Assembly: GCA_964611295.1 (NCBI GenBank) | Contig: CAZSWV010000014.1 | Span: forward strand, 1-34,098 | Length of the DNA: 34,098 nucleotides | Direction: 5' to 3' | DNA from: B73-G16 sp964611295 | GTDB lineage: Bacteria; Desulfobacterota; B13-G15 | Shown here: piece by piece, positions 25,333 through 32,592 of the stretch | Layout of the letters: every line of letters begins with the position of its first letter | How positions within the stretch are numbered: the first letter of the stretch is position 1 | Translations under genes and position numbers: made by a program | The notes under the pieces: model-generated | Database searches by the model: none | The model's input: the letters and a program-made list of their open reading frames with translations, nothing else | Told to the model about the DNA's origin: nothing

Positions 25333-26493
25333 TCAGTTAAGGTTGATAGCGTTTTTTAACTTGTTCAATTCCTTCTCTATGTCTTGTCTTTCCTGCGTTA
25401 GTTTTTGTTCTTCTTTTATGGCCTTCTGCAATTCAACTTCGGCCTCTTGTTTGAGGGAAATAGCCCTTGCGAGTAAATTGCTTGTTTGGCCCTTTTCCTC
25501 AGGTGTTTGGGCCTTTTGGTTCTTTAGCTCCAGGTCCCGTATTTGAGCCTCCAGGTCCTTTATCTTTTTCTGTGCTTCTTCCTTTTTCGTGTTTATTTCC
25601 TCTGTCTTTGTCAGGAGGTCCTTTAGCATATCGAGCTTTGGCAGCGCCTCTTTGAAAAACCTCGAGTATTGGGACAGCTTCCTGTTTAACTCTGCGGTCT
25701 TTTGCGAATCCATGGCCTCGAGGACCTCCTTTGGAGGCCTGTAATCTATGGCCCTCGGGGAAATAGACTCTCCTTCAAAGGCGACCCCTGCCCAAAAACG
25801 AGCTGCTTCCAAGTCCCCACTGAGCATGGCGGTTTCGGCCATCTTAGAAAAATAAACTGCCCTCAAGAGCTGCTCTTTGGCCTTTTCCGATGCCACTTGA
25901 GCATTACTAGATGGGACCGAATTCGGCCTTGGATTGCTCCAATCTATATGGGACAATGGGGCTTCGCCCTCTTGGCCTTTTGGCCCTATGATGGTATAGC
26001 TTCCCAAAGGACCGCTTCCAATCCTGGCCTTCGACAATATGTCCTGCCCTGCGGCTTTTCTGCTTTCTACTTCCAATTTTGCTTGCCTTTCGGCTTCTTC
26101 TAAATACTTTTGCCAGGCTTCAAGGGCTTTCTTCTTCTGTTCTTCTAACTTGGCCTTTTGGTAATCGGTGCTCTGATGAGATGTATTCGGTGGAAGGAAA
26201 AACGCGTTGAAGTTGAACAGAGAATTGAAAATTGGCTGAAACATGCTCTGAAACATTTGCAACTGCATTTGCTGGGAAGGCGAAAGGCCTGTATACGGCT
26301 TTGGAACTGTTTGGAAGGTCTGCTGCGGAGGTTTACAATACATGTGGTATTCTTCAGGACTGTACCAATTTCCATCGTAAGAGCAGTGTACCTTAGCTTT
26401 AGGCTCTGGAATGCTTTGAGAAAAACCTAGCCGCAAAAGACAAAAACACAAAAAGGCAAATAACCCTATAACCCTCAACCCGACACTATACAT
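25333..26493 (-). CDS. Secreted coiled-coil protein of unknown family
   Basis: Predicted exported protein of 386 aa that I do not recognise. A signal peptide covers about residues 1-25 and ends near LGFSQ. A short cysteine-containing segment follows (VHCSYDGNWYSPEEYHMYC), then a glutamine/methionine/phenylalanine-rich stretch (QQMQLQMFQSMFQPIFNSLF) around residues 72-95. Next is a Lys/Glu/Ala-rich helix (~105-150), a Gly/Pro/Ser linker, a helical region (~200-240), and a long C-terminal coiled coil (~285-386). It is the first gene of a tightly packed operon with the ankyrin-TPR-PDZ and FecR proteins, suggesting they work together at the envelope. A GAGG site precedes the ATG. There is no membrane anchor beyond the signal and no enzyme motif. 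Confidence 0.75.
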   Translation of the reverse strand: MYSVGLRVIGLFAFLCFCLLRLGFSQSIPEPKAKVHCSYDGNWYSPEEYHMYCKPPQQTFQTVPKPYTGLSPSQQMQLQMFQSMFQPIFNSLFNFNAFFLPPNTSHQSTDYQKAKLEEQKKKALEAWQKYLEEAERQAKLEVESRKAAGQDILSKARIGSGPLGSYTIIGPKGQEGEAPLSHIDWSNPRPNSVPSSNAQVASEKAKEQLLRAVYFSKMAETAMLSGDLEAARFWAGVAFEGESISPRAIDYRPPKEVLEAMDSQKTAELNRKLSQYSRFFKEALPKLDMLKDLLTKTEEINTKKEEAQKKIKDLEAQIRDLELKNQKAQTPEEKGQTSNLLARAISLKQEAEVELQKAIKEEQKLTQERQDIEKELNKLKNAINLN

Positions 26494-27026
26494 GCCTCAA
26501 CCCCCATGGTCCACAATAAAAGAAACCTTGTTTGAAAAGATGCAATAAAGAGAATTATTTGACTTGCTGTTTATTTGTTTTGTGTCTTTTGCTTTCCATT
26601 TCCTATGCGTTGAAGGAGGAATTGCAAAGGTAATCAAAGAAGGGAAAAGGACAAAACTAAAACAGTAAGCATCCTTAACGTTTGTAACTGAAAGGATTAT
26701 GCTGCTTGAAAACAAAAAAAGCGGCATCTTTAACAGATCCTAAAATAATTCCATGTAAAATATTTTTGCAAAGGTGGGTTTTTGTGTCAACAAATTCAAA
26801 GCCGCTATGGCTTTCTGTTTTTAAAGTTCGTGTTTTGGCCTTCATCTGTTTGAAAGCGATGGCTTTGGGGAGTCGCCTAAAGAATTTTTTGGTTTTGTTG
26901 GAGTGAGAGGGAGGCATCGCTTCTGCGACCAGGACGGTCCTAATTCCCAAGGTCCTTTCCACTTCTTCTGCCGAAGGGGAAAGTACCTGGCTTGTCAGAT
27001 TCGCCCTTCCCAAGTCACAGATCCCT

Positions 27027-27137
27027 TTAGGGCAGATCCCTCAGGTTACAGGAGAAGGCGATCTTATCAGGCCATTTACATGAGGCCTCATAGAGTAGCT
27101 CGGAAAAGGGGTAATTTGGGATAGCGAAGGCTACAAA
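27027..27137 (-). pseudogene. Possible relic of an acyl-CoA synthetase (AMP-binding) N-terminus
   Basis: On the minus strand about 37 codons read NYPFSELLYEASCKWPDKIAF and stop shortly after. This resembles the N-terminus of AMP-forming acyl-CoA synthetases, where a leucine-rich helix is followed by a Trp/Tyr-Pro-Asp-Lys-Ile-Ala motif. Nothing like the rest of such an enzyme follows in any frame. If real it is a deleted remnant. The match is short and was made by eye. Confidence 0.25.
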
Positions 27138-27172
27138 GGACCCCCTTTCGGCCTCCCTTGTGGTTTTAGGGC

Positions 27173-27200
27173 TTGCTCCATAATCTTTTGATACTATAAC
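27173..27200 (+). promoter_or_regulatory. Possible promoter giving a near-leaderless MFS transcript
   Basis: TTGCTC (27173-27178) and TATAAC (27195-27200) are 16 nt apart. Transcription would begin near 27207, 3 nt before the ATG, so the message would be almost leaderless. A weak AGG lies 6-7 nt before the ATG as an alternative initiation signal. Confidence 0.3.
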
Positions 27201-27209
27201 AGGTCTGAC

Positions 27210-28694
27210 ATGGAAGAAGTAAAACATGGATTAGTTGAACCTCAAGAGCTCAGTGAAGAGGAGGTCAGGAGGGGGCTTTGGCTTGTCATAAAGGACGGCA
27301 TGGCGAGCCAAGCCATGGCGACCCTTACAGGTGGTGCCTTTCTTACTGCCTTTGCCCTTGCGCTTGGGGCCTCGAACTTCCTCATAGGCCTCCTTTCGGC
27401 CATACCGCTCTTTGCCCAGTTCCTCCAGCTTCCCGCCCTCTTCCTCATAGGGCCTCTCAAGCGGAGGTCCATATGCGTTTGGGCTTCAGGGATAGGCAGA
27501 AGCGCATGGTTGGCCGCAGCCCTTGTTCCGCTCTTTGCCCCGAAGGAGGTTGCCTTAAAGGTCCTCGTAGGGGCTGTTGCCTTCCAGGCCGCTTTTGCAG
27601 CTGTGTCCAACGCCAGTTGGAATTCTTGGATGAGGGACCTTGTACCCGAAAAGGAGTTCGGTCGGTTCTTCTCGAGGAGGATGGCCCTTACCACGGCCTT
27701 GGCCGTGATCTTGGCCCTTTTAGGTGGCTTCTTTGTGGACCAATGGCAGAGATGGTTCCCTGGCCGTGGGTTAGGCGCCTACTGTTTCCTTTACTTCTGC
27801 GGGTTCCTCCTGGGGTTTTGGGGGCTCAAGTACCTTTCGCAGATCCCTGAGCCCCCCTTGCGCCTGGGGCGGGAAAGCCCTGGAGCGTTTAGGTCCCTTC
27901 TTGGGCCCCTTCGTGATGAGAACTTCAGGAGGCTTTTGCGTTTTTACGGACTCTGGAGCTTCGCCATGAACTTTGCAAGCCCCTTTTTTGTGGTCTACAT
28001 GGTCCTTTGGCTGAAGATGTCCATGGCCTTGATAGTGGCCCTTGGGGTCCTCGGACAGTTTGTGGGCCTTGTCTTTTTACCCATATGGGGGAGGCTATCG
28101 GATGCGATGGCAAATAAATCGGTCCTTAGGATAAGCGTACCCCTTTACGCCCTTTCCCTTATCGCCTGGACCTTTACCACCTTGCCTGAGCCACATGCCA
28201 TGACAGTGCCTTTACTTGTTGGGATCTATGTGGCAGTTGGGGTATCACAGGCCGGGGTGACCTTGGCCGCAAGCAACATCAGCCTGAAGTTATCCCCCAA
28301 GGGCGCCGCTGCCCCTTACCTTGCTGCCTATAACGTCTTGGGGTCCATCTTGGGCGGGATGGCCTCAGTCCTTGGGGGAGTGGTGGCCGATGCCTTAAAG
28401 GGGTACAGCTTCGGTTTCTTTTTCGAGGTCAGCTCGCCTACAAGGCAGTACCTCCAACCCCTCTTGCACTTCAAGGACCTCGATTTCCTCTTCCTGTTGG
28501 CCTCCTTGATGGGGTTCATGTCCCTTAGGGAACTTAGCAGGGTGAAGGAAGAAGGGGAGCTGGAAAAGGGGCTTTTTGTGGATCTCCTCCTTGAGGAGGT
28601 GAAAAGGCCGATAAAAGAGCTCATCCCGCGGGAGGGTTTGAAGAACTTCCTAGGCGTCCTTACGGTTTCCCAAAGGAGAGAAAAAGGGGGTTAA
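27210..28694 (+). CDS. Major facilitator superfamily transporter with charged N- and C-terminal tails
   Basis: MFS-type inner-membrane protein of 494 aa. A hydrophilic N-terminal tail of about 28 residues precedes the first helix, and a charged tail of about 55 residues follows the last. The core shows about 12 hydrophobic segments, with GGAFLTAFALALGASNFLIGLLSAIP at the start and the NASWNSWMRDLVPEKEFGRFFSRR loop near the fourth helix. That loop is characteristic of a poorly studied MFS group in thermophiles and archaea. Substrate is unknown. It stands alone on the plus strand and its stop overlaps the stop of the convergent Fsr-type gene by four bases. No strong ribosome site is seen. Confidence 0.82.
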   Translation: MEEVKHGLVEPQELSEEEVRRGLWLVIKDGMASQAMATLTGGAFLTAFALALGASNFLIGLLSAIPLFAQFLQLPALFLIGPLKRRSICVWASGIGRSAWLAAALVPLFAPKEVALKVLVGAVAFQAAFAAVSNASWNSWMRDLVPEKEFGRFFSRRMALTTALAVILALLGGFFVDQWQRWFPGRGLGAYCFLYFCGFLLGFWGLKYLSQIPEPPLRLGRESPGAFRSLLGPLRDENFRRLLRFYGLWSFAMNFASPFFVVYMVLWLKMSMALIVALGVLGQFVGLVFLPIWGRLSDAMANKSVLRISVPLYALSLIAWTFTTLPEPHAMTVPLLVGIYVAVGVSQAGVTLAASNISLKLSPKGAAAPYLAAYNVLGSILGGMASVLGGVVADALKGYSFGFFFEVSSPTRQYLQPLLHFKDLDFLFLLASLMGFMSLRELSRVKEEGELEKGLFVDLLLEEVKRPIKELIPREGLKNFLGVLTVSQRREKGG

Positions 28695-29851
28695 GTGCCC
28701 TTGGCCTCGGCTTTTTTCGGATATCGGACAAAAAGCCCTATGAGGAAGGCACATAGGGGTAAGAGCGTTGTCACCCTTAGGGCCACCGGTACCCCCCACC
28801 TATCGGCAATGGCTCCAAGCAAGGTGAGGCCCAAACCGCCTGTACTTATGGTCAGGCCCACCATTATCCCTGAGGCCATGCCCACGTACTGCGGCAGGAG
28901 CACCTGCCCCATGACCGTGGTGGTGCCAAAGGAGGAGATGAGGATGGCACCTGCCACCGATAGGAGGACGAACAGCGCAGGTCCCCTTAGGTAAAAAAGC
29001 CCCTGTAGCAAGGGTACCGAGGCCAAAAGGGTAACAAGGAGAAACCTCTTATGCCCCACCCTATCTGCCACAGGGCCTCCAAGTAAAGTCCCCACCGCCC
29101 CTGAGACGAGAAAGGTGCTCACGAGCTTCCCTGCCACTACAGGGCTTCCCCTTAAGTGCTCTATCCAGTAAAAGGGTATGTAGCTTGCGATGCCAAACTG
29201 CGTCCAGGCCCTGAACATGGCCAAAAGCACAAGCAGGACAAAGGCCACCTTCTGGGTCCTGGTCAGGGGTTCGTGTCTGGTAGGTGGGGGTGCCTGCCTT
29301 GGGGCTTTCGATCTACGCTTCTCTGCCAGAAGGAAGGACAAGGACCCGAAGGCTGCAGGCAACAACAGGGCCAAGGTGCCCTTGAGCCCAGTGTGGGAGA
29401 CGGCTGTCAAGGCATAGAGGGGACCCACGGCTATGCCCATGCTCCCGCCAAAGGCAAAAAGCGATACCCCTGTGGCCTTCTTTTGACCTGCGTGGGAATA
29501 AGCCCCCTTGAAGGCCTCCGGGTGGAACAGCGCCACGCCTATGCCAGAGATGACCACCAAGGGGATGAGCAAGAGGAAACTCGGGGCAAGGCCGCTTAAG
29601 GCCATCCCCGCAGAGGCGATAAGGGGCGCCAAGGGCAAAAGCCACCTTAAAGAGGTCCTGTCTGCGATATAGCCGAAAAGCGGCTGGACCACGGAGGAGA
29701 AGAGGTTCGAGAAAAAGACCAAGGTCCCAGTCACCGTATAGGTGAGATCAAACTTCTGTTTGAAAAAAGGCAAAAGGGCTGGCAAGGCCCCCTGGTTCAG
29801 GTCGGTGGCAAAGTGTAAAAAGCTTAGGATGAGGACGGCCTTTATATCCAT
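28691..29851 (-). CDS. fsr: Fsr-type MFS exporter (fosmidomycin-resistance family)
   Basis: MFS permease of 386 aa. The N-terminal HFATDLNQGALPALLPFF is diagnostic of the fosmidomycin resistance protein (Fsr) family, proton-driven drug exporters in E. coli and relatives. Other family segments are QPLFGYIADR, GVALFHPEAFKGAYSHAGQKKATGVSLFAFGGSMG and LLGGPVADRVGHKRFLL. Whether it actually exports fosmidomycin here is not shown. It lies 27 nt downstream of the Pif1-WYL gene on the same strand and appears to be the last gene of the run that begins beyond the right edge. No clear ribosome site precedes the ATG. Confidence 0.85.
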   Translation of the reverse strand: MDIKAVLILSFLHFATDLNQGALPALLPFFKQKFDLTYTVTGTLVFFSNLFSSVVQPLFGYIADRTSLRWLLPLAPLIASAGMALSGLAPSFLLLIPLVVISGIGVALFHPEAFKGAYSHAGQKKATGVSLFAFGGSMGIAVGPLYALTAVSHTGLKGTLALLLPAAFGSLSFLLAEKRRSKAPRQAPPPTRHEPLTRTQKVAFVLLVLLAMFRAWTQFGIASYIPFYWIEHLRGSPVVAGKLVSTFLVSGAVGTLLGGPVADRVGHKRFLLVTLLASVPLLQGLFYLRGPALFVLLSVAGAILISSFGTTTVMGQVLLPQYVGMASGIMVGLTISTGGLGLTLLGAIADRWGVPVALRVTTLLPLCAFLIGLFVRYPKKAEAKGT

Positions 29852-29878
29852 CTTATGAAGAAGGGATATTTATCGCAC

Positions 29879-31429
29879 TTAAAGGAGCCTTAGGTCAAGG
29901 ATCTTAGAAACGTTAAACACCCGTTCTGCCCCCCTTAGGGTGCAGAAGGCCTTAAGCCCTAGGAACGCCCTCCCTTTGTGTTCCATGGGCTCAAGGGCCA
30001 AGGGCATGACCACCCTTTTCGTCTTTCTGTCAGAGGCCTTAAGGTAGGTGATCTCAAGCCTCCGGCCATCCCTTATGGCCTGTCTTATCATCTCAAGCCT
30101 TTCCTTCAGGGGGCTTCGGGATTCCGCCTGTTGATACTTGAGCCAGGTGAGGAACCTCACTATTCGCCTGTCGAGGAGCACATGCCTCCTCTCAATAGGC
30201 CTTTTCAGGACGAGGCCTTCAAGGGACCTACAGCGGGAAAGGGCGACATATAGCTGCCCGTGGGAGAAGGTACCCCTGCCCACGTCAAGGACCACCTTAT
30301 CGAAGGTAAGGCCCTGGGCCTTGTGGATGGTCACAGCCCAGGAGAGCCTAAGGGGGTATTGGACGAAGGCCCCTATGGCCTTGCTCTTGAGCTTCCCTTC
30401 CTTTTGGTCAAAGTAGAACTCGAACATCTCCCATTTGTAGGGCGATACGCTGACCACGTTGCCCTTTTCAAGCTCTACCCATATGAGGTCTGGTTCCCCC
30501 TTCCGGACCTCTATTTCCACCACACGTCCTATGTACCCGTTCGCCCACCTCCCCTCGGGGTCATTGCTCAAAAGCATCACCTGGGCCTCAGGCTTTAAAC
30601 TGAGCTCTATGGAGGTAGGTAGGTCCCTCAAGTCGAACTTACCCTCTATCCAGCCCCTGTAGCGTATGGGCGGCCCAGGGAGCCTGGAGAGCCTTTCCTC
30701 GTTTATCCTTTCGGCCAGGTCGTTGGTGGTGGTGAGGTAAACGTAAAACTCCCCCTCAGGCGGCTCGAAGTCGGACATATAGCGGCTGTTCAGGGCCTTC
30801 AGGTGCTCCTCTGTGACCGAATCGGTCCTTATGGCTTCAAGCACCTCTATGAAGAGGGGATCTGAGTGCCTATAGACTTTTTCGAACTCTATGAGCTCGA
30901 AAGGGGTCCTTTTGAAGGCCTCTGAATCGAAGAAATAAGGGCTCCTGTAAACCTCAAGGGCTGCCCTTTCGCGACGGGTAACCACGGGCGGAAGCTGATA
31001 GAGGTCCCCGATCAAGACCACCTGTACCCCACCAAAGGGTTCACCAGGCCTTGGTCCATGAAGCCTGAGGAAGGCCTCTACGGAATCCAAAAGGTCTGCC
31101 CTGACCATGGAGACCTCATCTATTACCAGGAGCTCCAGATTAGAGTAAACTTCCCTGGCCTTTGGAAGGAGCTCGGGGACCTTATGGGGGGTTATGTCTG
31201 GCTTGAAGCCGAAAAAGGAGTGGATGGTCTGCCCGCCTACGTTCAAGGCCGCAACCCCTGTAGGGGCAAGGACCACCACCTCCCGATCGAGGACCTCCCT
31301 TAAGTACTTTAGAAAGGTGGACTTTCCGGTTCCGGCCTTGCCCGTGACAAATAAGTTGTCCCCCTTCCTTATGGCCTCAAGGGCCCTCAGGAAGTCCTCG
31401 TTGACCTCGATGTTTTCCCTAGGCCTCAT
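29879..31429 (-). CDS. Pif1-like 5'-3' DNA helicase with C-terminal WYL domain
   Basis: Superfamily 1B helicase (516 aa) that unwinds DNA 5'-3' in replication and repair or at G-quadruplexes. Walker A is GKAGTGKS (30-37) and motif Ia is APTGVAALN (55-63). Walker B is VIDEVSM (102-108) and motif III is GDLYQLPPV (141-149). Motif V includes TIHKAQGLTFD (367-377), and motif VI is YVALSRCRSL (394-403). Residues ~440-516 form a WYL-type domain (IRQAIRDGRRLEITYLKAS, then RVVMPLALEPM and RAFLGLKAFC). WYL domains bind nucleic acids or nucleotide ligands; a WYL module in a Thermotoga Pif1 has been described as a single-strand DNA-binding accessory. The start overlaps the upstream MFS stop (ATGA), so the two are translationally coupled. 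The fusion to a transporter/deaminase operon is unexplained. Confidence 0.92.
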   Translation of the reverse strand: MRPRENIEVNEDFLRALEAIRKGDNLFVTGKAGTGKSTFLKYLREVLDREVVVLAPTGVAALNVGGQTIHSFFGFKPDITPHKVPELLPKAREVYSNLELLVIDEVSMVRADLLDSVEAFLRLHGPRPGEPFGGVQVVLIGDLYQLPPVVTRRERAALEVYRSPYFFDSEAFKRTPFELIEFEKVYRHSDPLFIEVLEAIRTDSVTEEHLKALNSRYMSDFEPPEGEFYVYLTTTNDLAERINEERLSRLPGPPIRYRGWIEGKFDLRDLPTSIELSLKPEAQVMLLSNDPEGRWANGYIGRVVEIEVRKGEPDLIWVELEKGNVVSVSPYKWEMFEFYFDQKEGKLKSKAIGAFVQYPLRLSWAVTIHKAQGLTFDKVVLDVGRGTFSHGQLYVALSRCRSLEGLVLKRPIERRHVLLDRRIVRFLTWLKYQQAESRSPLKERLEMIRQAIRDGRRLEITYLKASDRKTKRVVMPLALEPMEHKGRAFLGLKAFCTLRGAERVFNVSKILDLRLL

Positions 31430-32580
31430 GCCTTAAGCCCTTTGAGTAGGACCGAGGACAAAAAGAACAAGACACCTGTAAGTATTATGCCCCATCCGAT
31501 GGAGCAGTGATCCCCTACATAGCCTATGAAGGCCGGTACAAAGACTGCACCTATAAGCATGGCAAAGATGGTGATGATCGAAACCGTAAGGCTCCTAAGC
31601 CCTTCGGGTACGAGTCTAAAGACCATGAGGAACAAAGCGGGGAAAAAGGCTGAGACCGTAAAGGCCTGTGCGAAGAGGAGGACTACGGTCCATTTCCCCG
31701 AAGAGGCCCCAAGGAGGACTGTAAAGCAAGAGGCGCATATTATGCTTGCCACCATGACCCTCTTCGGCCCTAAACGGTCTGAGGCCCATCCCGAAAGGCT
31801 TGCCATGAGGATCCCTGGGAGCCTCGAAAGGCTTATCATGGCGTTTGAGGCAGTGCGGGGGATCCCCTGCTCCAGCTGAAGGTACAGGGGCATGACGCTG
31901 TATGTGCCCATGCTGGTCCCTATCCCCAGCCCAAGCAGGAATATAAGCCTCAGGGTCCCTTCGAGGTTCAGGATGTCCCAAAAGGTGGAAAGGGCCGGTC
32001 TTGAGGCCTCAATGGGCCTTGAGGGGAAAAGCAAGAGGTAAAGGAGGCCCATCAGGAGGCAGAGGAGGCCTAAAAGGGCCAAGGACTCCTTCCAACCCGT
32101 ATACCTCAAGAGCACCTCTACGATCATGGGGGCAGAGGCAAAGGAAAGGTTTGGGGCGAACTCGTGGACGGCTATCGCTTTTCCCCAGTCCTTCGGCTTT
32201 ATGACCGCAGAGAGGGTGGCAAGGCCCGATGGGAGATAGAGGCCGTTTGTCAGGCCAAAGCAGAACAACAGGACCGTGATGGCTCCCAAACCGCGTGCCA
32301 AAGGGACCAACAGGAGGATGGCCCCCGACAGCATAGAGGAGACAAAGACCATGAGCCTTGGGCTTAAGAAGGAGGCCAAAAGCCCTGAGAGGAAAAGGCC
32401 GAGGATGTACCCGGCAGACATCCAGGAGAAAAGGCCTGCGGCTTGGACATGGCGGATCCCGAAATAGACCTCAATGGAGGGCAGAAGCGGCGATATCCCT
32501 ATGCGTGAGATAAAGAGCACGAAGAAGACCCCGGACAGCAAAAACGCCCACTTTGCCCCTTCGAAGGCCTTAAGGCGCAT
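31426..32580 (-). CDS. Major facilitator superfamily transporter between deaminase and Pif1 genes
   Basis: MFS permease of 384 aa with about 12 hydrophobic segments. It begins near FFVLFISRIGISPLLPSIEVYFG; GYILGLFLSGLLASFLSPR covers the motif A region in a reduced form; a GLTNGLYLPSGLATLSAVIKPKDWGKAIAVHEFAPNL region (seen in parts) marks the fourth and fifth helices. The gene starts 12 nt after the adenine-deaminase-like gene and overlaps the start of the Pif1 gene, so all three are co-transcribed. A purine or related substrate would suit the deaminase neighbour, but this is guilt by association only. Confidence 0.82.
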   Translation of the reverse strand: MRLKAFEGAKWAFLLSGVFFVLFISRIGISPLLPSIEVYFGIRHVQAAGLFSWMSAGYILGLFLSGLLASFLSPRLMVFVSSMLSGAILLLVPLARGLGAITVLLFCFGLTNGLYLPSGLATLSAVIKPKDWGKAIAVHEFAPNLSFASAPMIVEVLLRYTGWKESLALLGLLCLLMGLLYLLLFPSRPIEASRPALSTFWDILNLEGTLRLIFLLGLGIGTSMGTYSVMPLYLQLEQGIPRTASNAMISLSRLPGILMASLSGWASDRLGPKRVMVASIICASCFTVLLGASSGKWTVVLLFAQAFTVSAFFPALFLMVFRLVPEGLRSLTVSIITIFAMLIGAVFVPAFIGYVGDHCSIGWGIILTGVLFFLSSVLLKGLKA

Positions 32581-32592
32581 CCTTCCTGCTCC

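Larger units (their letters stand above)
26494..27209. other. AT-rich divergent intergenic region
   Basis: The gap separates the minus-strand envelope operon from the plus-strand MFS gene. About 26500-26900 is clearly richer in A+T than the genes on either side, and short frames there lack domains. It must hold the promoter of the envelope operon, but no consensus pair stands out; the ribosome site is GAGG just before 26493. The right part (27027-27137) contains a possible coding relic on the minus strand, described separately. Confidence 0.4.

Noticed and set aside
26675..27013. Minus-strand frame of 112 codons upstream of the envelope operon
   Set aside because: It shows no family resemblance, no ribosome site, and lies in an AT-rich intergenic segment; only the neighbouring 27027-27137 piece has a hint of coding origin.
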